Below the pieces are notes generated by a model. The model made no database searches, was not told the DNA's origin, and saw only the letters and a list, made by a program, of their open reading frames with translations. From COMBO-56-21 sp041494275 (GTDB lineage Archaea > Thermoplasmatota > Thermoplasmata > UBA10834): 16,168 nucleotides of DNA. A program made the translations under genes and the position numbers. The stretch covers positions 1 through 16,168 of the forward strand of contig JBGQAM010000038.1 of assembly GCA_041494275.1 (NCBI GenBank), read 5' to 3'. Shown one piece after another: positions 6,527 through 13,654 of this stretch (positions within the stretch are counted from its first letter, which is position 1; the number at the start of each line of letters is the position of its first letter).

Positions 6527-7437
6527 CCCTTCCGCCTCCCGCTCGCCACGAACTGCTCTAGAAGCATCGCTGCCATGATCCCGTCGCCCACAGCTATTCC
6601 AGTCTGTCGGTTCCTGCCACGGACGACATCTCCTGCTAGGTAGAGACCTGGGACGTCGGTTGCTGGAGGCGCCTCTGGATCCCGGACGCGTCGGAGCAGC
6701 GAACGGTCCAGCATCCCCAGCTCTGGAGTCCTGCCGTATGCGACGATGACTGCATCTCCATAGAGTCTCAGGCGCCTGGGACCCGCTCGGCATCGCAAGG
6801 CAACTCCTCGCTCCGTCTCCTCCACCTGCTCAACTAGGATGCCTTCTCTGACTGCAATCCCTTTCGCGGCCGCCCTTTCCCTGAGAAGCGGAAGACACTG
6901 AGGCCGAGAGCGCGAAACGATGGTCGCCCGATGCCCCTGCCCGCAGAGGTTGAGGGCGTAGTCGAACGCCGCGTCTCCCCCTCCGAGGACAAGGAAATGA
7001 TTGTCTTTATTTTCTGAAACACGCATTGAAACTATGTCTGAGAAAACCTTTTTTCCTCGAAGTCCTACGACGCCAAGGATTCGAGGGACCCTCGGCCGGG
7101 TCCCGGAGGCAATGATCACCGTGCGAGATGCAAGTTCGGCCGATTCGGTCTTGGTCCTGAAGGTGTCTCCGGTCAACTTCACCTTCTTCGCAGAATCCTT
7201 CTTCACCTCGATGCCGAGACTTTCCACCTGCTCCACGAAACGCGCAGCTAGCTCTTCGCCCCTAATCCCGCGCGCGAAACCCGGATAATTCTCAACGAGG
7301 TTGGCGTTCCTCAGCAGTCCTCCTGGTGCATCTTTCTCCAAAACCACAGGTGCTAAGCCAGCACGCTGCAGGTAGACTGCGGCAGCCATCCCCGCAGGCC
7401 CTGCCCCGACAATCACCGCGTTCTTCACTTCAGCCAT
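6523..7437 (-). CDS. Thioredoxin-reductase-like FAD/NAD(P)H oxidoreductase lacking CxxC
   Basis: The 304-residue protein has the two-dinucleotide-fold layout of low-molecular-weight thioredoxin reductase: FAD-binding GAGPAG (11-16), VENYPGF (48-54), the NAD(P)H-binding GGGDAAFDYA (152-161) with an SRSR segment after it, and the late FAD motif PGLYLAGDV (263-271) followed by RQTGIAVGDG. The CATC active-site motif, expected near residues 135-140, is absent: that stretch reads SDIVSMR. It therefore cannot reduce thioredoxin by the usual dithiol relay and resembles the TrxR-like ferredoxin:NADP reductases or other flavoproteins of this fold. Its ATG at 7437 lies inside the end of the isochorismatase-like gene (13-nt overlap) and its stop overlaps the radical SAM start. 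A role as electron donor to the radical SAM enzyme, directly or via ferredoxin or flavodoxin, is an inference from this arrangement. Confidence 0.88.
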   Translation of the reverse strand: MAEVKNAVIVGAGPAGMAAAVYLQRAGLAPVVLEKDAPGGLLRNANLVENYPGFARGIRGEELAARFVEQVESLGIEVKKDSAKKVKLTGDTFRTKTESAELASRTVIIASGTRPRVPRILGVVGLRGKKVFSDIVSMRVSENKDNHFLVLGGGDAAFDYALNLCGQGHRATIVSRSRPQCLPLLRERAAAKGIAVREGILVEQVEETERGVALRCRAGPRRLRLYGDAVIVAYGRTPELGMLDRSLLRRVRDPEAPPATDVPGLYLAGDVVRGRNRQTGIAVGDGIMAAMLLEQFVASGRRKG

Positions 7438-8075
7438 CGGAGCGCCTCCTCAGTCGTCACAGGGATCGCGAAGCCGTCCACCAGCGTCTTCAGGGACGAG
7501 ACATGGAGATCCTCAGAGCTCGACGCCATTCCGTCGATCACGACAAAGACATCGAAGTCACGCGTGAACGCATCACGCGCGGTCGTCTCGCAGCACAGAT
7601 GGGTCATCACGCCGGTGATCATCAGCTGCTTCACTCCCAGTCTCTCAAGCCTAGCCTCGAGATCAGTCCCAGCGAAAGCGTTGTACTTCGACTTGCGCAG
7701 CACGGTCTCTGCGTTCTTCGGTTTGAGTGAGGGGACGATCTCCGACATCGGATCCTCGTTTCGGATTCTGTCGCCCCACCATCTGCCCATCGCGCCAGCT
7801 TCCTCGTTTGGGAGAACCGCATGTCTCGTGAATATGATGGGCAACGACTTGGCGCGGTACTCGGCAACCAGGCTCTCGACGTTGCCGAGGATCAATTCCG
7901 AATCAGGAAGGAATGCGTGTGATTCTCTTTCGAGAAAATACCGTTGCATGTCGATGACGAGGAGCGCGGATGCCTTGGGCGAGAACTTGTGCGCCATCGT
8001 CCGGTGCTCGCTGAGATAGGGGCGGAGGAGCTCCATCCACTCCTTCGTCTTCTCCGTTGACTTGTGTGCGGACAT
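7425..8075 (-). CDS. Isochorismatase-like cysteine hydrolase
   Basis: This 216-residue protein belongs to the isochorismatase-like (cysteine hydrolase) superfamily, which includes isochorismatase, nicotinamidase and N-carbamoylsarcosine amidase. The catalytic triad is visible: D42 in ALLVIDMQRYF, a lysine in VLRKSKYNAF (K128 or K130), and C161 in TGVMTHLCCETTARDAF, with the usual cis-peptide region GVMT before it. The substrate cannot be told from sequence; the family also cleaves amides, ureas and isochorismate. The ATG at 8075 is preferred, with GAGGTG about 9 nt upstream; a TTG at 8150 would add 25 residues and has no SD. A 30-residue N-terminal extension precedes the core domain. It is the first gene of the operon with the flavoprotein and radical SAM genes. 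Confidence 0.87.
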   Translation of the reverse strand: MSAHKSTEKTKEWMELLRPYLSEHRTMAHKFSPKASALLVIDMQRYFLERESHAFLPDSELILGNVESLVAEYRAKSLPIIFTRHAVLPNEEAGAMGRWWGDRIRNEDPMSEIVPSLKPKNAETVLRKSKYNAFAGTDLEARLERLGVKQLMITGVMTHLCCETTARDAFTRDFDVFVVIDGMASSSEDLHVSSLKTLVDGFAIPVTTEEALRWLK

Positions 8076-8095
8076 GACTCCAGCCACCTCTGTCC

Positions 8096-8123
8096 CGTTT
8101 CCTGGATTGGCAGGCTGGAAACG
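8096..8123. repeat. Inverted repeat in the leader of the isochorismatase-like operon
   Basis: CGTTTCC (8096-8102) and GGAAACG (8117-8123) form a perfect 7-bp stem around a 14-nt loop, 21-48 nt upstream of the ATG at 8075. It could be a repressor site or a leader hairpin. It overlaps the rejected TTG-initiated extension. Confidence 0.4.
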
Positions 8124-8205
8124 CGAAAACAATGCCTCTGCTTTGACCAAATGGGGATGTCCTAGATGAATCTTTCCGGCGAAGTCAAGCCAATCGGGAG
8201 AACTG

Positions 8206-8213
8206 TTATATTT
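8206..8213 (+). promoter_or_regulatory. TATA box for the HdrD-like gene
   Basis: TTATATTT is a good archaeal TATA box, 38 nt before the ATG at 8252. Predicted initiation near 8234 leaves a leader of about 18 nt. A GTG at 8219 would lie upstream of the transcript start, which supports ATG at 8252. Confidence 0.6.
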
Positions 8214-8251
8214 CGCGAGTGTGTCAGTACCAATTAAGCCGAGTAGAGCTC

Positions 8252-9436
8252 ATGAAAGAACCGCGCCTTCCTGCAGATGTAGAGAAAGACATTCACGCTT
8301 GCCTACAGTGCGGGTACTGCAACTTCGTGTGCCCTATTCAGCTGAACTCCGACAGAGGATTTGAATCCTGGCGAGTGCGCGGGAAGATGTATCATCTGAA
8401 GAGATACGCGCACCCGGGCACGTTCGACAGGCTCACCGGGCGCGGCGCGAAGATCACTCCCGAGTTCGTTGAGAGAGTATACAACTGCACTGCGTGCGGC
8501 TACTGCCAGGATGTCTGTCATGCGGGCATCAAGTTCAACGATCGCTGGGAGCAGGTTAAGGAGTGGTTCGTGAAGAACGGCGCTGGCCCGCTCGACAGAC
8601 ACAAGACTCTGAGGACGAGAGTCATCGCGAAGCACAACCCGTACGACGAACCGCACGAGAACAGGGAGGACTGGGTACCCAAGTCGGCGAAGCGGTCCAA
8701 GAACCCGGACGTGCTCTACTTCACGGGCTGCACGGCAAGCTATCGCCAGCAGAAGATCGCTCAGGATGCGACCCGCGTGCTGGATGCGGCAGGCATCGAA
8801 TATGATGTTCTGGGAAAGGATGAATGGTGCTGCGGCTCTCCTCTCATTCGAACGGGACAGACGGACGTCGTGACCGACGAAAAGGACGGCCTTGTCAAGC
8901 ACAACCTCCGAGAGTTCGAGAAGAGGAACGCAAGCACGGTCGTCACGGCATGCGCGGGCTGCTTCATGACGCTCAAGCATAACTACCCGATCTATGCTGG
9001 GAAGCTGGACTTCAAGCTGTTCCACTTGACGGAGTTCATCGACAAGCTCATCGCGGACAAGGATCTTGTCTTGAAGAGACCCTTGCCGAAAAGGGTCGCC
9101 TATCACGACCCTTGCCACATCGGCCGCCACAACGGGATATTCGAGGAGCCCAGGAGGATTCTCAAGGCATTTCCAAAGTCAACCTTTCTGGAACTCCCAC
9201 ACAACAGGCGCAACTCGCAATGCTGCGGCGCGGGCGGAGGCTACAAGATACAGTTCAACGATCGCGCGGAGTACATCGCGTCCATCAGAGTCAAAGAGGC
9301 CTTTGACGTCGGCGCTGAGATGCTCGTGTCGGCCTGCCCATTCTGCGTGACGAACCTGACGAGCGGGGCAAAGGTCGCGGGCATCAAGATGGATGTGGCG
9401 GAACTCGTGTCGCTGGTCGCTGATTCTGTCAGCTGA
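8252..9436 (+). CDS. HdrD/GlpC-like iron-sulfur oxidoreductase subunit with two CCG domains
   Basis: The 394-residue cytoplasmic protein starts with two 4Fe-4S ferredoxin motifs (C17, C20, C23, C27 and C79, C82, C85, C89), of which the second ends CHAG instead of the usual CP. Two cysteine-rich CCG domains (PF02754) follow, both intact: C160, C193-C194, C234, C237 and C288, C324-C325, C362, C365. This is the arrangement of HdrD, the catalytic subunit of membrane-bound heterodisulfide reductase, and of GlpC, GlcF and LldE-type subunits. In HdrD/HdrB the CCG cysteines hold noncubane 4Fe-4S clusters that reduce disulfides. No HdrE cytochrome, FAD-linked oxidase or HdrA is next to it, so the physiological partner is unknown. 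Heterodisulfide reduction, glycolate/lactate oxidation and other thiol chemistry all remain possible. It has its own TATA box and a weak SD. Confidence 0.88.
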   Translation: MKEPRLPADVEKDIHACLQCGYCNFVCPIQLNSDRGFESWRVRGKMYHLKRYAHPGTFDRLTGRGAKITPEFVERVYNCTACGYCQDVCHAGIKFNDRWEQVKEWFVKNGAGPLDRHKTLRTRVIAKHNPYDEPHENREDWVPKSAKRSKNPDVLYFTGCTASYRQQKIAQDATRVLDAAGIEYDVLGKDEWCCGSPLIRTGQTDVVTDEKDGLVKHNLREFEKRNASTVVTACAGCFMTLKHNYPIYAGKLDFKLFHLTEFIDKLIADKDLVLKRPLPKRVAYHDPCHIGRHNGIFEEPRRILKAFPKSTFLELPHNRRNSQCCGAGGGYKIQFNDRAEYIASIRVKEAFDVGAEMLVSACPFCVTNLTSGAKVAGIKMDVAELVSLVADSVS

Positions 9437-9454
9437 GGCGCCTCGTCAGCGAAT

Positions 9455-9462
9455 CTATATAT
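9455..9462 (+). promoter_or_regulatory. TATA box for the permease pair
   Basis: CTATATAT ends 31 nt before the ATG at 9494. Initiation 25-30 nt from the box centre would leave a leader of only 5-10 nt, which agrees with the absence of an SD motif before this ATG. Confidence 0.65.
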
Positions 9463-9493
9463 CGTGTCTCACGCCATTTTCCGGCGGGCTTAG

Positions 9494-10543
9494 ATGCGTT
9501 CTCTCCCGCTATTCAAATTCGGACCTCGCGCTAGGTCTACGAGTCTGGGCATCGCCCTCTGCACCATGTTCATCGTTGCGAGTTTTTCGGTGGTCGGCGG
9601 TCTGAGAACCTCGATGGACACGTTGAAGGACAATTTCAATGCTGAGTATTATCTCGCAACGAAGCAGAGCTCCGTGGGTTTGGAGTTCTTCGATCAGCAG
9701 ACCGTCTCAGAGATCTCTCAGCAGTCCGCATTCGGCGTATTTGTCAGCGCCCGAACATCTCCGGAGGGTGAGTCAGCAAGCGTCTTTGCGCTTGACGATT
9801 CGCATGCGATTCTTCCAGAATCCCATGTCGCATACGGAAGCGAGTTGCTGAGAGGTCAGGACTCTCCTTTCTGGGGGCCTATCGTGCTCGAAGCTCAGGG
9901 AGTCGTGAACGCGAACGTGAGCGGGTCCTTCTCCTCATCGATCTTCCCGTCGAATTGGATGCTTGGGAGCCTTGGACTGCTGGGCAACTTGACAGAGCAA
10001 CCAGGAGAGTTCAATTTCATCATTCTCAAGAATCCGAGCTCGACTGCAGACGCATACCTGCAGTCTAAAGGGTTCTCGCTGCAGCCCATGATCGGAATCA
10101 TCGAGTTCCTGGATTCGGGTATCCAAGAGATAGAGCGTGATGCCAATTGGGCACTCATTCCATCAGTCTTCGTCATCGCCGTCCTTGCATACAGTTTCCT
10201 CGGGACCGAAACAGCAGACCGGAGACATGATATCGGGATCATCAAGACCGTAGGTGCCGGAAGGTGGCGGATACTGTCCTATCTGCTGACCAGCGCACTG
10301 ATCATCAGCGCTTGGGGAGGGCTGCTCGGCCTGGCGCTAGGGATCGTCTTGTCGTACGGAGTCTCGACGCTCGCTTCGTCCATGTTCACTTCGGTGTTCT
10401 TGATCAAGGCGAGCGAGTCCTTGCTTCTGCTGTCCTTTGTTGTGACGGTCGGCGCTGGAGTGGCGGGCGCCCTTGTCCCGGCCCTCAAAATGACCCTGTC
10501 GTCTCCCGTTGAGGACCTCAAGGAGGTGGCGCCATTCTCCTGA
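9494..10543 (+). CDS. FtsX/MacB-type ABC transporter permease, first of pair
   Basis: The 349-residue membrane protein has the topology of FtsX-like ABC permeases: a basic N-terminus and first helix at about 17-36, a large extracytoplasmic domain (about 40-217), then three helices at 219-236, 262-290 and 310-331. The cytoplasmic loop ADRRHDIGIIKTVGAG (241-256) is the FtsX signature (usually RR-x-E-IGIL-K-x-x-GAS), which contacts the ATPase. Such proteins pair with a LolD/MacB-type ATPase and use ATP for mechanical work across the membrane, such as lipoprotein extraction, peptide efflux or hydrolase activation. No ATPase gene is in the window. The next gene encodes a second permease of the same topology and overlaps or abuts this one, so they probably form a heterodimer. 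The start at 9494 fits the near-leaderless promoter. Confidence 0.85.
   Translation: MRSLPLFKFGPRARSTSLGIALCTMFIVASFSVVGGLRTSMDTLKDNFNAEYYLATKQSSVGLEFFDQQTVSEISQQSAFGVFVSARTSPEGESASVFALDDSHAILPESHVAYGSELLRGQDSPFWGPIVLEAQGVVNANVSGSFSSSIFPSNWMLGSLGLLGNLTEQPGEFNFIILKNPSSTADAYLQSKGFSLQPMIGIIEFLDSGIQEIERDANWALIPSVFVIAVLAYSFLGTETADRRHDIGIIKTVGAGRWRILSYLLTSALIISAWGGLLGLALGIVLSYGVSTLASSMFTSVFLIKASESLLLLSFVVTVGAGVAGALVPALKMTLSSPVEDLKEVAPFS
10521..10528 (+). promoter_or_regulatory. Strong SD motif deciding the start of the second permease
   Basis: AGGAGGTG lies in the last codons of the first permease gene. Its GGAGGT core is 6 nt before ATT at 10534 and 12 nt before CTG at 10540, both in frame with the second permease. 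No ATG, GTG or TTG lies in that frame between the upstream stop at 10510-10512 and TTG at 10573. Confidence 0.7.
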
Positions 10544-12549
10544 TCCGTCCGCGAGTCATCATCGTAATCGCCTTGTCGATCATGATATTCACCACGACGA
10601 CATCGATTCTCTCTGGGCTGAGATCCGCGCCCGCAGCCTTCGCCGGCGGAGAGGGCTTCGTGATATCCGACACGAACGCCCCGACGATATTCTCCAGCCG
10701 GATCAGCGTCGACATGGTGCCTCTGCTCGAGGGTCAGAAGAACATAACGGGAGCGAGCGCCGAGATATTCTCGTTCTCCTCGTGGAGCGGACATTCCTTT
10801 GTGCTGCGGGGCGTTGATTTGGTTAGCCTGAACAAAACGGGCCCGCAATTCTCCAAGTTCGAGCTCACCCCTCATGGCTCGACAAGCGAGTTCGACAGCG
10901 CCTTGGTGGGGGCTCGTCTGCTGGATAGGCTCGGGATCCAGCTGCCGTTCACGATCCCGGTGGTTGGCAGCTACAGCTTCAAGGTCCAATTCCTCAAGAT
11001 CGTTGGCTGGTTTCAGAGCGACTCGCCTCTGGATGACGAGCTGCTGATATCGCTCGGAGCCGCTAGGCAGTTGACAGGAATGGCGGACGGCGAGGCGTCG
11101 ATCATCAGAGTATCGACGTCGCACCCTGACTGGCTGACGAACCTGCTGTCCCCCAAGGCCGCGAGGTTCGCGCTGTTCGACCTGCATACCTCAGCTGCGC
11201 AGGTCGCGAAGGGCGAACCCCTGACCGTGCAGGTGGGTATCCGGAATTGGGGTTCCAAAGCTGGTATTGTGAACGTTACGTTCAGCGAGCAAGATCGAGA
11301 AATCGGCTGGTCCTCGGTGGCGCTGAACGCGTCTGTGTCGAAGACCATCGCCAAGGATTTCGTGTCTGATGCAATCGGGGCCCATAGCATCCGGGTAAGC
11401 ATCGGAGGCGAGTTTCCCGTCAAGCTCTTCGCCAACTACTCCGTGGTGGAACCTTATCTCACCCTGGCTGCCCCCGCGATCGTGACACTCGGCTCTTCGT
11501 TCAATGTGACTGCGAAGCTCTTCAACGGTCTGCCAGCGCCTTCTGCTAGCCTCAGTTTCGATTCTCAAACCGCCATGGCCGACAGTGAAGGAAGAGCGAC
11601 GTTCGCTGCGAACTCGGTTGGATCATTTGCAGTGAACGCGACGCTCTCCGGCTATTCTCCCGGTTCCGCAATGGTGAGCGTCGTCGATCCTGCCACTTTG
11701 CCGGACGCGTTCGTCCCCAGAATTGCATCCGCATCATTTGCCCCGGTCGAGATAAAGACGTCGGAGTCTGTATCTGGGGTAGTGGTCGTGGAAAACGACG
11801 GCACTCTGGCTGGCATGTTCAACGTAGTCGTCTATGTCGACAACCAGCCGTCGATGACAATGGCCATCAATCTGTCTGGATTGTCCTCCGAAACCCTCTC
11901 ATTCAATGTGGGAAGTCTAGCTGCTGGTATCAGGACCCTGCAGGTCGGTTCGTTCGCGGCGCAAGTTGTTGTCCAGCCATGGATTGCAGACAATCCCGAC
12001 CTTGTGCAACTCGTGATCAGATACAGCGGGTCGGGTTCGCTCTCATCCTCGTCCTCCATCCCCATATATCAGGCCGCCAAGATCTCTCAGGGGAACGTCG
12101 CCGTCGCTCTCTTCGCGATAGGCGCGATATCAGCGCTTTTGGCCGTCCTGGCAGTCACGTCCGTGTTCTCGAAAGAACTGCGCGAGGGCCGCAGGCGGCT
12201 CGGAGTGCTAAAGACGATAGGGGCTTCTGGATCTGCAATCAGGGGCATGGTCTTTCCACAGGCGTTGGAGAATGCGCTAGCAGGCGCGGCGATTGGTATC
12301 GCGTTAGGGATCATAGCTGCGGACCAGCTCTCGCGCTCCGGCGTGTTCTTCCTGTTCGGGCACGAGTTCTCACTCGATATGAACACAAGCCTCCTCATCT
12401 TGGTCCTGTTCGGATCGGTCGTGATAAGTGTGCTGAGCGCCCTCGTCTCGGCGACAATCGCCGGTCGAGGATCCGCGATCCGCTCGATCAGGATGCTCGA
12501 GGACGAGTCAGGCGAGCAACCTCGGATAGACGAACTTCTTGATGACTGA
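10534..12549 (+). CDS. FtsX/MacB-type ABC transporter permease with CARDB/Ig-like extracytoplasmic modules
   Basis: This permease of about 671 residues (counted from ATT at 10534) has an N-terminal helix (RPRVIIVIALSIMIF), an extracytoplasmic region of about 490 residues, and three C-terminal helices at about 521-545, 575-600 and 617-642. The FtsX signature RRRLGVLKTIGAS is at 553-565. The extracytoplasmic part contains a MacB-like N-terminal domain (about 30-215), then beta-rich modules: a CARDB-like one (about 215-292, GEPLTVQVGIRNWGSKAG), an Ig-like one (about 295-390) and a second CARDB-like one (about 403-476, VVVENDGTLAGMFNVVVYVD). Such modules usually bind surface ligands. The start is odd: ATG, GTG and TTG are missing before the first helix, while AGGAGGTG sits at 10521-10528, so ATT (10534) or CTG (10540) is the likely initiator. 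A TTG at 10573 would cut the helix in half. Confidence 0.83.
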   Translation: MLLIRPRVIIVIALSIMIFTTTTSILSGLRSAPAAFAGGEGFVISDTNAPTIFSSRISVDMVPLLEGQKNITGASAEIFSFSSWSGHSFVLRGVDLVSLNKTGPQFSKFELTPHGSTSEFDSALVGARLLDRLGIQLPFTIPVVGSYSFKVQFLKIVGWFQSDSPLDDELLISLGAARQLTGMADGEASIIRVSTSHPDWLTNLLSPKAARFALFDLHTSAAQVAKGEPLTVQVGIRNWGSKAGIVNVTFSEQDREIGWSSVALNASVSKTIAKDFVSDAIGAHSIRVSIGGEFPVKLFANYSVVEPYLTLAAPAIVTLGSSFNVTAKLFNGLPAPSASLSFDSQTAMADSEGRATFAANSVGSFAVNATLSGYSPGSAMVSVVDPATLPDAFVPRIASASFAPVEIKTSESVSGVVVVENDGTLAGMFNVVVYVDNQPSMTMAINLSGLSSETLSFNVGSLAAGIRTLQVGSFAAQVVVQPWIADNPDLVQLVIRYSGSGSLSSSSSIPIYQAAKISQGNVAVALFAIGAISALLAVLAVTSVFSKELREGRRRLGVLKTIGASGSAIRGMVFPQALENALAGAAIGIALGIIAADQLSRSGVFFLFGHEFSLDMNTSLLILVLFGSVVISVLSALVSATIAGRGSAIRSIRMLEDESGEQPRIDELLDD

Positions 12550-12551
12550 GC

Positions 12552-13427
12552 TCAGGGAGAAGAGACTCTTATCCAGATGTGCAGGTTCCCGTAGAGATAC
12601 GGTGGCTCCCCCACCTCCTGAATAAACAGGTCGAAGTCGAGCCTCGGATAGCCGGCCATGGTTAAGTTGAAAGAGACCGTCTGGTTCCATATCTCGTTCT
12701 TCTGTAGTACCCTGGTGAAGGTCTGCGTCGTGTAGAATCCTGAGCTGACCCCATAGGCCAGCATTGTGAAGTTCCTAGGGCCGTTCTCGCCGTTCTTCAT
12801 GTGGACCAAGAGGGTGAGATTGGTGCCCTCGGCCCAAGTGGTATTCGTCACAATCATTCCATTCGTGTCTGTCACCGCGAAGTAAGTCCTCGATGGATAC
12901 TTTGCAGTGACGATCAGGCCTAGCGAGATAGCTGACACAACCAGAGCAGTTGCAAGCATCGCCGCGACGACTTTGTCGACCTTAAACGGTTTCGCAACTC
13001 TCTGGGAGGCAATCTCTTTCGTCATTCCTCTGTCCGCGTTGAGCCAGAAAGTCTCCACTGCGACGGCCCCGAGTGCGAACACTATCAGCGACGCCCGGGT
13101 GGTGTTCGAGTCAAGCCCTATCGGAGTCAGCACAAGAATCAGGCCGAGGAATATGACGACCAGAATGCTCATGCCCGTGCTGAGCACGAACTTGACCTCA
13201 GGAGTCGTCCCCTTCCAGAAGAAGAGCCTGACGACTGCGAAGCCAGGGATGAAGAACATGAAAGGGATTCCGAAGACGTATGCCATTACACTTCCAGGAA
13301 GGGCAACAAGGACGATGACCGCAACTATCGAAAAAGCGCATATCGCGACCCTCTGGCCGTTCTGAGTCTCGAGGTAGCTGACGAACCTTCCCAACCAGTC
13401 AGGCTGTGACTTCGAGGGTTTCTTCAT
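12552..13427 (-). CDS. DUF1616-like membrane protein
   Basis: The 291-residue protein has about five helices in its first 175 residues (27-50, 52-70, 80-103, 111-128 and 153-174), then an extracytoplasmic C-terminal domain of about 115 residues rich in N-x-T/S sequons. PFMFFIPGFAVVRLFFW followed by LSTGMSILVVIFLGLIL matches the DUF1616 pattern (F-PGY/F, then an S-x-G-x-S helix), and the YFAVTDTNG...EGTNLTLLVHMKNGE segment matches its surface beta domain. DUF1616 proteins are common in archaea, often near S-layer or glycosylation genes; their role is unknown. The start ATG at 13427 fits a leaderless transcript from the TATA box at 13451-13458; a TTG at 13448 would lie upstream of the transcript. 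The stop is 2 nt from the end of the permease gene. Confidence 0.8.
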   Translation of the reverse strand: MKKPSKSQPDWLGRFVSYLETQNGQRVAICAFSIVAVIVLVALPGSVMAYVFGIPFMFFIPGFAVVRLFFWKGTTPEVKFVLSTGMSILVVIFLGLILVLTPIGLDSNTTRASLIVFALGAVAVETFWLNADRGMTKEIASQRVAKPFKVDKVVAAMLATALVVSAISLGLIVTAKYPSRTYFAVTDTNGMIVTNTTWAEGTNLTLLVHMKNGENGPRNFTMLAYGVSSGFYTTQTFTRVLQKNEIWNQTVSFNLTMAGYPRLDFDLFIQEVGEPPYLYGNLHIWIRVSSP

Positions 13428-13450
13428 CCGTCGGTAGAAACAATTCAAAG

Positions 13451-13458
13451 GTATATGT
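13451..13458 (-). promoter_or_regulatory. TATA box for the DUF1616-like gene
   Basis: On the minus strand this reads ACATATAC. Its centre is about 28 nt before the ATG at 13427, so the transcript would begin at or just before the start codon, a leaderless arrangement common in archaea. Confidence 0.6.
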
Positions 13459-13480
13459 GTTTGTGGAGCGCGCGAGGTTG

Positions 13481-13499
13481 GAGTCAGTGCCGAGTCAGT
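13481..13499 (+). repeat. Direct repeat GAGTCAGT in the divergent region
   Basis: GAGTCAGT occurs at 13481-13488 and 13492-13499, 11 bp apart start to start, which is one helical turn. The pair lies just upstream of the TATA box of the DUF1616-like gene and in the shared region with the zinc-ribbon gene. It could be an operator bound by a dimer. Confidence 0.4.
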
Positions 13500-13654
13500 A
13501 CTATTTTTTGGCCGACCTGGCCAAGGACTTTCTTGTCTCTGAAAACTCGTCTGGGATTGTTCTCAGTAGTAACATTCTTAAAGGGTCAACCCAATGTTGA
13601 ATTCTAGTTCCGGAATTGTCGCGATTCCTGCTGTTCAATTGGGTAGGTGCTGAG

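Noticed and set aside
6527..6793. N-terminal extension of the radical SAM protein inside the flavoprotein gene
   Set aside because: The extra sequence is Arg/Ser-rich and unlike the family. ATG at 6526 has an SD and a coupled ATGA overlap.
8219..8251. GTG start at 8219 for the HdrD-like gene
   Set aside because: It would lie upstream of the transcript start expected from the TATA box at 8206-8213.
8303..9130. Minus-strand 275-residue frame
   Set aside because: It lies wholly inside the HdrD-like gene, whose cysteine motifs are all intact in the plus frame.
10279..11187. Minus-strand 302-residue frame across the junction of the two permeases
   Set aside because: It is Arg/Gln-rich and featureless, whereas both plus frames have FtsX motifs, helices and a fitting SD.
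9494..12549. Single permease gene split by a frameshift
   Set aside because: Each half has its own N-terminal helix and its own three-helix FtsX unit, and an SD lies between them, so two genes are more likely.
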